The translations under genes were made by a program, and so were the position numbers. The notes beneath the pieces were generated by a model, which worked only from the letters and a program-made list of their open reading frames with translations, did no database searches and was not told the origin of the DNA. Shown here one piece after another: positions 53,095 through 62,402 of a stretch of 64,000 bases of DNA. Source of the stretch: Anaerolineaceae bacterium (GTDB taxonomy: Bacteria > Chloroflexota > Anaerolineae > Aggregatilineales > Phototrophicaceae); the NCBI GenBank assembly GCA_020634165.1, contig JACKCF010000001.1, forward strand, positions 372,001 to 436,000. Reading direction: 5' to 3'. The first letter of the stretch is position 1. The number at the start of each line of letters is the position of its first letter.

Positions 53095-54012
53095 CTAACC
53101 CAAATCAATCGCATCATCATCTTCAAGAATCAGATCTTTGGGCACAGCGATTTTGTTGGTCGCCAGATAATCCACCAGGGCATCGCTCAGGCGTAAAGGC
53201 GCTTCACCGTATTCTTGCTGAACCAGTCGCAAATGTTCCAGCATCCAGATGTACAGATCAGCTTCCGTATGCGGGTCATCTTCATCAAGAATGTCGTATT
53301 TGCGAATCAGCGTAATCGCTGGCCGGTAGACTGTGTCATACCATTGGGCGGCGGCTTCTTCCAGGCTGATGTCCTGCCCCATCTGGTGATTGAATACCTT
53401 GCGGAACAGGCGTACATGTTCCAGCAGCACCTGATAACCACCTGGTTCCGTAATGCGGATGCTCACCTGTTGGGGGCGTGTCTTATTCAGGCCGGTTTCA
53501 GTCAGGAAGCCTGCATAGGCTGTCGCACTATCCCACTGAGCGGGCGTCATATCGGGTTCCAGGTCGATGGGCGTCGTCAGCTCGGTAACATAAGCCTGCA
53601 TGGTCTCAAAGCCCAATTCACGCGCGACTGACACACGGTGATTGCCATCGCGCACGAAATACACATCATCTATCAGATAGACCTCGATGGGCGGCGGGCC
53701 TTCCTGGCTGTGGAACAGGGCGTAGATGCGGCTCCAGCGGTCGGACATACTGCTGTTTTTTGGCAGGAACCGCCGCGTAAAGTCCTTGGAGCGTCCGACG
53801 CTGCCGACAATGCGATCCAGCGGAATATCGTGTAAGCCCCGATACGTCTGGTTTTGCAGGTCCAGCTTGTCCTTAACCTCGTCAAAGCTCAACAGTTCCA
53901 TCGGTTTGCCACGCACAAGATCGAGAAACTGTGAAAAGAAGGAGCGCGAATAGGCACGGCTGAAATGCCCACGTCCTTCTACGAATAGCTGATTATCAGG
54001 CTCGGTGAACAT
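53095..54012 (-). CDS. ParB-N-like domain protein
   Basis: A 305-residue protein. IEVYLIDDVYFVRDGNHRVSVARELGFETMQAYV (about 108-142) matches the ParB/sulfiredoxin-fold nucleotide-binding core, with GNHRVSVA in the place of the GERR box. The upstream segment IPLDRIVGSVGR is the usual first strand. The rest is helical. No HTH is seen, so a role in chromosome partition is doubtful; a CTP- or phosphate-using enzyme is possible. Confidence 0.65.
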   Translation of the reverse strand: MFTEPDNQLFVEGRGHFSRAYSRSFFSQFLDLVRGKPMELLSFDEVKDKLDLQNQTYRGLHDIPLDRIVGSVGRSKDFTRRFLPKNSSMSDRWSRIYALFHSQEGPPPIEVYLIDDVYFVRDGNHRVSVARELGFETMQAYVTELTTPIDLEPDMTPAQWDSATAYAGFLTETGLNKTRPQQVSIRITEPGGYQVLLEHVRLFRKVFNHQMGQDISLEEAAAQWYDTVYRPAITLIRKYDILDEDDPHTEADLYIWMLEHLRLVQQEYGEAPLRLSDALVDYLATNKIAVPKDLILEDDDAIDLG

Positions 54013-54113
54013 GCTTGGTCCTCTTCATCTGCCACCCGCATTATAAACGCATTTCACCACTACAAGCGAAATCGACATGCAAATATTAAGAAAAATCCGT
54101 AGGCCTACTTTGC

Positions 54114-54983
54114 CTAAGTCTTAAGCTCCCTGGGGCACAGCCGCAGCCTGCCAGCCATCACGGGCGGGAACTGGTGCAGATTTCTCCAGGTGAGCAAACG
54201 GGCGCTGTCGTGATCTTCGGCTGGTGCAGCCGATTCTTCCAACCCGTCGAGGATCAACCCGCAGGCGAAGGCATCGCCCAATATCGTATGCAGGGGCCGA
54301 TGATAATAGGGGTGCGGATTGGGTTCACCAGGGGCACCCGCCCCGATAACGGGCGGCATATCCATGTAATAGGTCAATTTGAGGGACAAGGTCTCTGTGA
54401 TCTTGCCACCGACATCAGCTTGTTCCCCGACGAAAACAGGATTGTTGGAGTTAAACGCGGGGTGCATCGTCGCGAAGACGAAGCGCCCCAGAGGGGCCAG
54501 CAATTGCGCGACAGCGCGGTACATCGGGCTGAGCGTGGGCATATCCATAATCGCCATCGTGCATGTGATGGCATCGAATTGGCCCTTACCCAGCGCAATC
54601 AGAGCTTGGCTGTTGGTGGCATCGGCCACATCATACTGAATCGGCGGACCACCGCGCTGTTTACGTGCCATTGCCCGCTCAATCAGCGCCGCGCTGAAGT
54701 CCACTGCCGTGACATTGGCTCCGAGTTCGGCCATGCGTCGGGCCAGGACGCCGCTGCCGCAGGCGATATCCAGCACACGCTCACCGGGCTGCAAATTCAG
54801 GAGGCGTTCCACCGCTGGGCTGATCAGCCGTTGATGAAAATAATTGCCGTCATCGCCGTGCAGGTTGTCCCAGAAGGCCGCTTTGGCATCCCAACTGGCG
54901 CGGCCCTGCTCGTTCATTTCATGTACATCGGCTGGCAAATGACCCGAATCGGTTCCCCTGGATTCATGACTGTCGTTTGTCAT
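54114..54983 (-). CDS. Class I SAM-dependent methyltransferase
   Basis: A 289-residue protein with motif I VLDIACGSGVLARRMAE, motif II TAVDFSAALIERA and motif IV FDAITCTMAIMDM, then RFVFATMHPAF. The Rossmann methyltransferase fold is clear. Substrate unknown; small-molecule acceptors are common in this branch. The start at 54983 lies after taggta-ggttctg. Divergent from the HTH gene. Confidence 0.87.
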   Translation of the reverse strand: MTNDSHESRGTDSGHLPADVHEMNEQGRASWDAKAAFWDNLHGDDGNYFHQRLISPAVERLLNLQPGERVLDIACGSGVLARRMAELGANVTAVDFSAALIERAMARKQRGGPPIQYDVADATNSQALIALGKGQFDAITCTMAIMDMPTLSPMYRAVAQLLAPLGRFVFATMHPAFNSNNPVFVGEQADVGGKITETLSLKLTYYMDMPPVIGAGAPGEPNPHPYYHRPLHTILGDAFACGLILDGLEESAAPAEDHDSARLLTWRNLHQFPPVMAGRLRLCPRELKT

Positions 54984-55072
54984 TGCAGAACCTACCTATC
55001 AGTATGTAACGAACTTTCTTAAATCGAGTATACTAAATTCCATAATGGTTTGGTGATGGTAGATGAGTGCGT

Positions 55073-55696
55073 ATGTCGAAAAATGATTCCAATGATTGGC
55101 TGAGTCTTAAACAAGCTTCTGATATTCTCGGTGTTCATCCGGCGACGGTCCGCAATTGGGCCGATGAAGGCAAGCTGCCGTTCCGGCGGACGCCCGGTAA
55201 ACATCGTCGTTTCCTCAGAGAAGACCTCATGCGTTATGCCCAGTCCCAGGGCGAATTGCAACCGCTGGAAGTTCAGGTCATCATTCAGAATGCCCTTGGC
55301 CGTGCCCGTATGCAGGTCGGTGATGGCAACCTGTCACAATTACAGTGGTACAGCCATATGAGCGATAACGCCCGTACCGAGATGCGTACCCAGGGACGGC
55401 GCGTGCTCGATGCCTTGCGGGCTTACCTGGGCGCAGGCGCACCTGATGACATGCTTTCGCAGGCGATTGCCCTCGGCAAAGATTATGCGGATGTGCTCAG
55501 CGAAGATAGTCTCTCGCTGCCACAGGCCATGCGTGGATTCTTCTATTTTAGCGATTTCGTGATCGATTCCATCCTCACCTGGTCGGAGTTGGCACAGCCG
55601 CGTAATTCGACGGAATGGGCCACACTCTTGCGTCAGGTGAATACCTTCATCCATACGATGATGTTATCCATCGCGGAATACTACGAGGAAGACTGA
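55073..55696 (+). CDS. HTH (MerR/excisionase-like) protein with RsbRD-like domain
   Basis: A 207-residue protein. The N-terminal helix-turn-helix WLSLKQASDILGVHPATVRNWADEGKLPFRRTPGKHRRF is of the excisionase/BldC type. The C-terminal helical region (about 90-205) resembles the globin-like RsbRD N-terminal domain. A four-base gap to dprA suggests co-translation. It probably regulates transcription in response to a signal; target unknown. Confidence 0.75.
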   Translation: MSKNDSNDWLSLKQASDILGVHPATVRNWADEGKLPFRRTPGKHRRFLREDLMRYAQSQGELQPLEVQVIIQNALGRARMQVGDGNLSQLQWYSHMSDNARTEMRTQGRRVLDALRAYLGAGAPDDMLSQAIALGKDYADVLSEDSLSLPQAMRGFFYFSDFVIDSILTWSELAQPRNSTEWATLLRQVNTFIHTMMLSIAEYYEED

Positions 55697-55699
55697 TCG

Positions 55700-56569
55700 A
55701 TGCTGGACGAACTGGCGTGGATAGCGCTCAGTTTACAGCCCCACATTGGCAGCAAAACCCTCTCCCAACTTCTGGCCCGTTTTGGCAGCGCCAGCGGCAT
55801 TCTTGCGGCTGAATCCCAGGAATTGCAGGAAGTTCGCGGCATTGGTGCCAAATTAGCGGCGGCCATCCAGGCGATTGATCTGGACCATGTGCAGCGCGAT
55901 TGCGAGCGGTGGGCACGGTCCGGCGTTCAGTTGCTGCCGCACTATCACGCCCATTATCCGCTGTCGTTGCGCACTCTGGACGATGCGCCTGCAACCCTCT
56001 TTGTATATGGTGATATTCTTATGCGGCTGCCGCAGCAGGCAGTGGCTGTCATTGGCACCCGCGATCCTTCGACAATAGCCAGACAAGCGGCTTATCGACT
56101 GGGAGCGCTGCTGGCGGAAGCGGGTCTGCTGGTTGTCAGTGGGATGGCCAGCGGCATCGACGCGGCTGCCCACGAAGGCGCCATGAACACGGCAAATGGC
56201 GTCACCCTGGCGATGCTCGGCAGTGGCGTTTTGCGGCCCTATCCGCCTCAGCATGAGAAACTCGCCCGACGCATCAGTCAGCGCGGTGCATTAGCCTGTG
56301 AATGCGCCCCCGATGCTACCCCGAATGCGCCGCGACTCGTTTCTCGTAATCGCCTGATTACCGGCATGGCTACCAACGGCGTCATCGTTGTGGAAAGCAC
56401 GGTCGAGGGTGGGGCGATGCACGCCGCACGCTTCGCCCAATTACAGGGTCGTCCTCTCTATGCGCTGGATTTACCTGCAAGTGGTAATCAGGCCCTGATT
56501 GCCGATGGTGCCGTTCCTCTGGCGCCAGATGTCGCCAATCTCGATTTCCTCACGACGACTTTGCCCTAG
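55700..56569 (+). CDS. dprA: DNA-processing protein DprA
   Basis: A 289-residue protein with N-terminal SAM/HhH-like helices (RGIGAKLAAAI) and the Rossmann core AVAVIGTRDPS, LVVSGMASGIDAAAHEGAM, RLVSRNRLITGMA, VIVVESTVEGGAMHAARFA. It loads RecA on incoming single-stranded DNA in transformation. No C-terminal winged helix is present, giving a short form. Coupled to the HTH gene before it. Confidence 0.93.
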   Translation: MLDELAWIALSLQPHIGSKTLSQLLARFGSASGILAAESQELQEVRGIGAKLAAAIQAIDLDHVQRDCERWARSGVQLLPHYHAHYPLSLRTLDDAPATLFVYGDILMRLPQQAVAVIGTRDPSTIARQAAYRLGALLAEAGLLVVSGMASGIDAAAHEGAMNTANGVTLAMLGSGVLRPYPPQHEKLARRISQRGALACECAPDATPNAPRLVSRNRLITGMATNGVIVVESTVEGGAMHAARFAQLQGRPLYALDLPASGNQALIADGAVPLAPDVANLDFLTTTLP

Positions 56570-56742
56570 CTTGGTTAAACGGAACTTAATCACTTTGCCG
56601 AACCCTGGCACAGGTTGCTGCGTATAGATAATTGAACCCCCAAGCTATTGGGGGGTAGGTTACGTCTTGCCTGTCTTACAATCACAATAACCCATCCATC
56701 AATGGACGATGGCGTTGTGCCTCACAAAGGAGAAGAAATTTC

Positions 56743-59208
56743 ATGAAGAAATGGTTTTTGAACATGTTGGTACTGGCTCTGGCGGCTGTGCTGCTGGTAC
56801 CAGTGATGGCCCAGGATACGATCACGCTGGTGCCATTTGAAGACGAGACATTTGGCATCCAGGGCCTAATGCCAGAGGGCTGGGTGACACTTGCGCCAGG
56901 GTCCATTTCGCCTGATGGCGGCTTGACGGTCCTTGTTCAGCAGGCGGCACCTGGCGTAACCCCTGACCAACTGCTGCAAGCCCTCGCCCCAACCTTGATG
57001 CTGGCCGAAACGCCCGAACCGGTCGAACAAATAGAAGGTGATGGCCTGACATGGGATGTATATTTCGTAGAGGTCGAAGTCCAGGGGATGACGATTCTTG
57101 TCGACCTGGCACTTAGCGAAGGTGATGGCGCGACCTATCTGGTACTGCTGCAAGCCTCTGCGGAACAGTACGAAACGCTGCACTTCGATGTCTTTGAGCC
57201 AGTGCTGGTTGCATATGCACCCCTTGGCGCGGATAACAGTGGTGAACCCGAAGCGACTGCCGCGCCCGAAGAAGCACAGAACATCTACACCGATCCTGAC
57301 GGTCTGTACGAAGTCGAGATTCCCACCAACTGGACCTTAGAAGAAGGTGATGGCTATATAGCGCTGGTTGGTCCTGAGGGCGATCTCAGCTACAGCATCT
57401 TGACCTTAGAAACGGACGACCTGACGGCCAGCATTGATGACGCCTGGGCGATCTTTGGCGTACTGGAAGGCCTCGATACCAATTACGATGATGACATGTA
57501 CGAGCACATCCAGGACCAGGTGATTCTGGATCAGGCCGGTGTCGAAGATGTTGTGGTTGTGACCTATGAAGATGGGACCAATGACGATGAGCGTATCGTA
57601 CAGCTAGTTAGCCAGTTATACGATGGTGTTGGCTATTACGCTATGGTCCAGGGCGATGTCTCCGCTTTGCAGCGGCGGCTAGCACAACTCCAGATTATCA
57701 ATGGCAGCTTCAAAATCCTGGCGATTGAAGAAGATGACCTGACAGGCGTCGAGCCGAATGAAGTCACGCCGGAACTGCTGGCTGAGTTGGAAAGCTTCAT
57801 CGAGCAGGCTATGCAAGAATGGGAAGTGCCAGGTGTGGCTGTCGCTATCGTCAATGGTGATGAAGTTTTGTACAGCAGTGGCTTTGGTACGCGCACCCTG
57901 GGCGAAGAAGCGCCCGTCTCAGCCGATACGCTGATGATGATCGGCAGCACGACCAAATCCATGACAACAACCGTCATGGGCATGCTGGTGGATGAAGGCA
58001 AGCTCGATTGGGATGAGCCAGTTCGCAACATCCTGCCAGAGTTCCAGGTGCTGGATGAAGACCTTAGCGAGACAATCACCATCGCGAATCTGGCCTGTGC
58101 CTGCACAGGTGTGCCGCGCCGCGATCTGGAATTGATTTTTAACGCGAATGATTTGACGGCTGAAGGCGTGATTGAATCGCTTTCGACCTTTGAATTTTTC
58201 ACCGACTTTGGCGAGGCGTTCCAATACAGCAACCAACTGGTCGCCACCGCCGGATATGTCGCCGCTGCTGCCAATGGCGGCGAATTTGGCGACCTGTATG
58301 ATGCCTACCTCAACATGATGCAGACGCGCCTGTTCGGCCCGCTCGGCATGGATCATACCATCATTGACCAGAGTGACCTGACGCAGTTCGACGACGTTGC
58401 CACATCCTATGGCCTGAACGTCTATGGTGATCTCGTTGAGAACCCATTGGCTATCGAATACTTCGCTGTTCCGATAGCACCTGCCGGGGCCGTCTGGTCA
58501 ACGGCTGATGATATGGCGCAGTACATCATGCTGCTGCTGAACGATGGCGTCGATGCTGCTGGTGAGCAGTTGGTTTCGGATGCGTCTTTGCAGCGCGTCT
58601 GGACACCTGGTGTTGCCATGAGCGCCAATGCCAATTATGGCCTGGGCTGGATAATTGAAGACTGGAAGGGCCTTGAACTGATTAGTCATGGTGGGAACAC
58701 CCTGGGCTTCTCTTCAGAACTGGGCTTCATTCGGGATGCCGACCTGGGTATCGTCGTGCTGACGAATGCACAGGCCAGCTCGGCTCCTGGTGCGATTGCG
58801 CGGCGCTTCATGGAATTGGTTTATGGCGTGGAAGACAGCGACATCATCTTCCCATCGCAGATTGACCAGACTGAGAGCGAACAGACCAGGCAGGAGTTCT
58901 ACGATACGCTGGTGAAGCAAGCCAGTGACGATGCCATCGCGCAGTTTACAGGTGACTACACCAACGAAGCACTTGGCGATATGGTCATCAGTGTGAATGA
59001 AGATGGCGAACTGGTAGCGGATATGGGTGAATTTGCCACGCCGATCTGGTTGACCACAGACGAGGACGCCGATCCCAACACATACATCATGGAGCTGCCG
59101 CCATTGGCTGGCCTGGGCTGTGTCTTTTCAGTAGCCGATGATGGCACGGTTACAGTAACTATCGGTGCTGGTCTGGTGGAATACACCTTCACCAAGACGG
59201 GACAATAA
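56743..59208 (+). CDS. Secreted class-C beta-lactamase-fold serine hydrolase with PsbP-like domains
   Basis: An 821-residue protein. The signal peptide ends VMA-QD. Two PsbP-like modules (about 28-160 and 180-325) precede the beta-lactamase domain (about 345-690), with Ser402-x-x-Lys405 (GSTTKS), Tyr495-x-Asn497 (QYSNQ) and a HGG motif (LISHGGNT). A C-terminal beta domain (about 735-821) follows. Family members are D-peptidases or esterases, not necessarily lactamases. The ribosome site is aaaggag. Probably acts outside the membrane on peptidoglycan peptides or esters. Confidence 0.88.
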   Translation: MKKWFLNMLVLALAAVLLVPVMAQDTITLVPFEDETFGIQGLMPEGWVTLAPGSISPDGGLTVLVQQAAPGVTPDQLLQALAPTLMLAETPEPVEQIEGDGLTWDVYFVEVEVQGMTILVDLALSEGDGATYLVLLQASAEQYETLHFDVFEPVLVAYAPLGADNSGEPEATAAPEEAQNIYTDPDGLYEVEIPTNWTLEEGDGYIALVGPEGDLSYSILTLETDDLTASIDDAWAIFGVLEGLDTNYDDDMYEHIQDQVILDQAGVEDVVVVTYEDGTNDDERIVQLVSQLYDGVGYYAMVQGDVSALQRRLAQLQIINGSFKILAIEEDDLTGVEPNEVTPELLAELESFIEQAMQEWEVPGVAVAIVNGDEVLYSSGFGTRTLGEEAPVSADTLMMIGSTTKSMTTTVMGMLVDEGKLDWDEPVRNILPEFQVLDEDLSETITIANLACACTGVPRRDLELIFNANDLTAEGVIESLSTFEFFTDFGEAFQYSNQLVATAGYVAAAANGGEFGDLYDAYLNMMQTRLFGPLGMDHTIIDQSDLTQFDDVATSYGLNVYGDLVENPLAIEYFAVPIAPAGAVWSTADDMAQYIMLLLNDGVDAAGEQLVSDASLQRVWTPGVAMSANANYGLGWIIEDWKGLELISHGGNTLGFSSELGFIRDADLGIVVLTNAQASSAPGAIARRFMELVYGVEDSDIIFPSQIDQTESEQTRQEFYDTLVKQASDDAIAQFTGDYTNEALGDMVISVNEDGELVADMGEFATPIWLTTDEDADPNTYIMELPPLAGLGCVFSVADDGTVTVTIGAGLVEYTFTKTGQ

Positions 59209-59222
59209 GTAACATAGGGGCG

Positions 59223-59231
59223 CAGGATACT
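59223..59231. repeat. Target duplication (left) of IS copy 1, inside a GTAG palindrome
   Basis: caggatact here and at 60389-60397. Removing the element restores ggggcgcaggatactgcgcc, a palindrome of the GTAG family. The exact length is 7-9 bp because CA could belong to either side. Confidence 0.85.
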
Positions 59232-60388
59232 AGTAGCTATGCACAATAGCGTGAACACTCACGCAGGCCCTTCGATGACTTTGAATAAGAGTAAATCTTC
59301 AACTGACCAGCGATGGGTCGCTAAACCAGCCGCCATCGCTGGTGTCTTTTTCACCCACCGCAGTCGCCGGGATGACCGGGATGAAAGATAAATCGCCTGT
59401 GCCAAGCTGCGATGGTAAGTGCAGAAATTGTAGACACAGCCCATAAGAAATAGGCCATCTTGCAAGGTAGCCTGACGCCGAGCACTGGCTCGCGTGCGCC
59501 GGGCCAAACAAGCTAAGCGTTGGCGGACTGTGCCATTGAAACGCTCAATAAATGAGCTGTTGATGTGTTGACCACCGCCTGATCGCAGCAGCAAGGACTT
59601 GGCCTGTGCCCGTGTCCCAATGGTCACAACCTGTTCGGTGTTGCCACGTTGGTTGCCGCGTGCCTTAACAACCTGCGTCAAGATAATGTTGTTCCAAAAC
59701 ACCATCTTCATACGTCCGTTTTTGCCAACAGAGTGCGCTGAACGAAAGGCTTTGCGAATGGCAGTCTGATACATATTGAAGCCGTCAACAGCCAGCAGCA
59801 AGGGGCGACAGAGGGCACATCGAGCCACTTGTTGCAAACAAGCAACAATCATGGCCTTGCTGCGTTTCACATCCACCGCGCCACCTAGCCACAGGCGCGT
59901 ACTGACCATGATGGCCAATGTCATCCACATTACCCCGCCTTGCACACGCACTTTGATCTCATCTGCTTGCACATGCATCAAATCCCACTTCCTTTGCCAC
60001 ACGGTCGCTTCATGCACGCCGCGACTATGCTGACCCGCTTTGTGATACCAGCGTCTCACCGTGCGCCGATCCAACCCATACGCTTCCACAATCGCTTGCG
60101 GCGGACAGCCATAGGCTAACAACGTCACCACCACCGTGAATATTTCTGGTTTCTTTAGGTGGTAGTAGGCACTCCCATATGTCTCGCTAAATGTCCCCTG
60201 ACAGCTTTTACACCGATAGCGTTTTTCCTGGCGACTATGGATGCTAATGTGTCCATCCTTGCCACTTGTGCCACATCTTGGACATAATTGTTCTTGAGGG
60301 TTCATGTACCATTTCTTTCTCTTGGTCGAGATGAAATTGTTACTAGAACCCTTCCTTATTTGCAAATCACGCTATCTCGTACACCTAC
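59232..60388 (-). mobile_element. IS1-like insertion sequence, copy 1
   Basis: A 1157-bp element with imperfect terminal repeats: gtagctatgcacaatagcg at the left against gtaggtgtacgagatagcg read from the right (13 of 19). It has one transposase and a 7-9 bp target duplication, as in the IS1 family. Its sequence looks the same as copy 2. Confidence 0.9.
59259..60305 (-). CDS. IS1-like transposase, copy 1
   Basis: A 348-residue protein. An N-terminal zinc ribbon (CPRCGTSG...RCKSCQGTFSE) is followed by an HTH (LDRRTVRRWYHKAG). DDE residues appear as Asp in VQADEIKV, Asp in LAVDGFNMY and Glu in SFIERFNGTVRQRL. The C-terminal LARRTRASARR...YNFCTYHRSL block is like InsB of IS1. The single-frame, longer form is found in some IS1 groups. 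The start is ATG 60305; a TTG at 60365 would extend it. Same protein as copy 2. Confidence 0.8.
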   Translation of the reverse strand: MNPQEQLCPRCGTSGKDGHISIHSRQEKRYRCKSCQGTFSETYGSAYYHLKKPEIFTVVVTLLAYGCPPQAIVEAYGLDRRTVRRWYHKAGQHSRGVHEATVWQRKWDLMHVQADEIKVRVQGGVMWMTLAIMVSTRLWLGGAVDVKRSKAMIVACLQQVARCALCRPLLLAVDGFNMYQTAIRKAFRSAHSVGKNGRMKMVFWNNIILTQVVKARGNQRGNTEQVVTIGTRAQAKSLLLRSGGGQHINSSFIERFNGTVRQRLACLARRTRASARRQATLQDGLFLMGCVYNFCTYHRSLAQAIYLSSRSSRRLRWVKKTPAMAAGLATHRWSVEDLLLFKVIEGPA

Positions 60389-60414
60389 CAGGATACTGCG
60401 CCCTTTTTCTATCT

Positions 60415-61032
60415 CTACGCCTCACTCACCGGATGCCGAATCACGGTTTTCAGCTTTTCCGGCGCGGTTTTACGCGCATCTGATAGATAGATTTCATGGT
60501 GCTTGGAGCGATGTACATAGCCACCATCTGCCATGAAAGCATGTAGCCGTCTGATCGTCGGCTCCTCTTCGCTGTATGACCCAATGTGCATGATCTGCGC
60601 GCTGGGACCCTCTTCATAGCATTCATAGCGAACCTGATCGAGGGGCAAAGCGGGATTCTTTTTAGCAACAGTTTTCTTAGCGTCATCTACCATCGCTTGC
60701 GTGACGAAATCCGGCATCCGTATCATCATCGTCCATAGGAACGCATCTTTGTAGTTTTTGACCCCCTCCGGTGGTGCATTCGTCTCGAACCACCACAGCC
60801 CTTCTAATGGCATCACCGTAAAGGGTTGGCCCTTTGCTTTGCAGATGGCCCGCACAGCATACGCCAGCGGATACAGCGTCTCGATAGCTGTCTGGTATTC
60901 AGGCACGGTATTGGGGTTGCCCTCACCGTCGATCATCAGGTAGTGCATGGGCGGCACATCAACCATGACGGGCTTGGTTGGTGGGTTATACAGAGCTTTG
61001 TCTGTCTTCTTCATATCGAGATTGTCGGTCAT
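60415..61032 (-). CDS. GyrI-like small-molecule-binding protein
   Basis: A 205-residue protein. Opening VMVDVPPMHYLMIDGEGNPN and closing PSAQIMHIGSYSEEEPTIRRLHAFM fit stand-alone GyrI-like domains. The start at 61032 follows ggaggcaag. It lies between the two IS copies but each IS has its own target duplication, so it is likely an old chromosomal gene. Likely binds a hydrophobic compound. Confidence 0.82.
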   Translation of the reverse strand: MTDNLDMKKTDKALYNPPTKPVMVDVPPMHYLMIDGEGNPNTVPEYQTAIETLYPLAYAVRAICKAKGQPFTVMPLEGLWWFETNAPPEGVKNYKDAFLWTMMIRMPDFVTQAMVDDAKKTVAKKNPALPLDQVRYECYEEGPSAQIMHIGSYSEEEPTIRRLHAFMADGGYVHRSKHHEIYLSDARKTAPEKLKTVIRHPVSEA

Positions 61033-61159
61033 CATCTTGCCTCCACTGAACGGAACTACTTTCAGCATATCGGCAAAACATGACATCCAATGTCAGGAAT
61101 ATGGCATTTCTATTCTCATTGGGTGGCGTTAATTTACTGTCGTAGGGGCACAGCATGCT

Positions 61160-62316
61160 AGTAGCTATGCACAATAGCGTGAACACTCACGCAGGCCCTT
61201 CGATGACTTTGAATAAGAGTAAATCTTCAACTGACCAGCGATGGGTCGCTAAACCAGCCGCCATCGCTGGTGTCTTTTTCACCCACCGCAGTCGCCGGGA
61301 TGACCGGGATGAAAGATAAATCGCCTGTGCCAAGCTGCGATGGTAAGTGCAGAAATTGTAGACACAGCCCATAAGAAATAGGCCATCTTGCAAGGTAGCC
61401 TGACGCCGAGCACTGGCTCGCGTGCGCCGGGCCAAACAAGCTAAGCGTTGGCGGACTGTGCCATTGAAACGCTCAATAAATGAGCTGTTGATGTGTTGAC
61501 CACCGCCTGATCGCAGCAGCAAGGACTTGGCCTGTGCCCGTGTCCCAATGGTCACAACCTGTTCGGTGTTGCCACGTTGGTTGCCGCGTGCCTTAACAAC
61601 CTGCGTCAAGATAATGTTGTTCCAAAACACCATCTTCATACGTCCGTTTTTGCCAACAGAGTGCGCTGAACGAAAGGCTTTGCGAATGGCAGTCTGATAC
61701 ATATTGAAGCCGTCAACAGCCAGCAGCAAGGGGCGACAGAGGGCACATCGAGCCACTTGTTGCAAACAAGCAACAATCATGGCCTTGCTGCGTTTCACAT
61801 CCACCGCGCCACCTAGCCACAGGCGCGTACTGACCATGATGGCCAATGTCATCCACATTACCCCGCCTTGCACACGCACTTTGATCTCATCTGCTTGCAC
61901 ATGCATCAAATCCCACTTCCTTTGCCACACGGTCGCTTCATGCACGCCGCGACTATGCTGACCCGCTTTGTGATACCAGCGTCTCACCGTGCGCCGATCC
62001 AACCCATACGCTTCCACAATCGCTTGCGGCGGACAGCCATAGGCTAACAACGTCACCACCACCGTGAATATTTCTGGTTTCTTTAGGTGGTAGTAGGCAC
62101 TCCCATATGTCTCGCTAAATGTCCCCTGACAGCTTTTACACCGATAGCGTTTTTCCTGGCGACTATGGATGCTAATGTGTCCATCCTTGCCACTTGTGCC
62201 ACATCTTGGACATAATTGTTCTTGAGGGTTCATGTACCATTTCTTTCTCTTGGTCGAGATGAAATTGTTACTAGAACCCTTCCTTATTTGCAAATCACGC
62301 TATCTCGTACACCTAC
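61160..62316 (-). mobile_element. IS1-like insertion sequence, copy 2
   Basis: A second 1157-bp copy in the same orientation as copy 1, inserted in a GTAG palindrome. Target duplication cagcatgct occurs at 61151-61159 and 62317-62325. Removal restores gtaggggcacagcatgctgt followed by gccc. The two copies encode identical proteins, which indicates recent transposition. Confidence 0.9.
61187..62233 (-). CDS. IS1-like transposase, copy 2
   Basis: Identical in protein sequence to the transposase at 59259-60305: zinc ribbon, HTH, DDE core, 348 residues from ATG 62233. No stop or frameshift, so both copies look functional. Confidence 0.8.
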   Translation of the reverse strand: MNPQEQLCPRCGTSGKDGHISIHSRQEKRYRCKSCQGTFSETYGSAYYHLKKPEIFTVVVTLLAYGCPPQAIVEAYGLDRRTVRRWYHKAGQHSRGVHEATVWQRKWDLMHVQADEIKVRVQGGVMWMTLAIMVSTRLWLGGAVDVKRSKAMIVACLQQVARCALCRPLLLAVDGFNMYQTAIRKAFRSAHSVGKNGRMKMVFWNNIILTQVVKARGNQRGNTEQVVTIGTRAQAKSLLLRSGGGQHINSSFIERFNGTVRQRLACLARRTRASARRQATLQDGLFLMGCVYNFCTYHRSLAQAIYLSSRSSRRLRWVKKTPAMAAGLATHRWSVEDLLLFKVIEGPA

Positions 62317-62402
62317 CAGCATGCTGTGCCCGCTCAGTGTATTTGGGGACAAATATAAAAACCCTTTCAGGGGTTCGGGGGTGTAAAACTAACAACCCAA
62401 AA

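Noticed and set aside
55063..55086. Separate leader peptide before the HTH gene
   Set aside because: An eight-codon frame from ATG 55063 overlaps the HTH start without a ribosome site or regulatory codon run.
59223..62325. Composite transposon formed by two IS copies around the GyrI-like gene
   Set aside because: Each copy has its own matching flank duplication (caggatact and cagcatgct); the outer flanks do not match each other, so they inserted separately.
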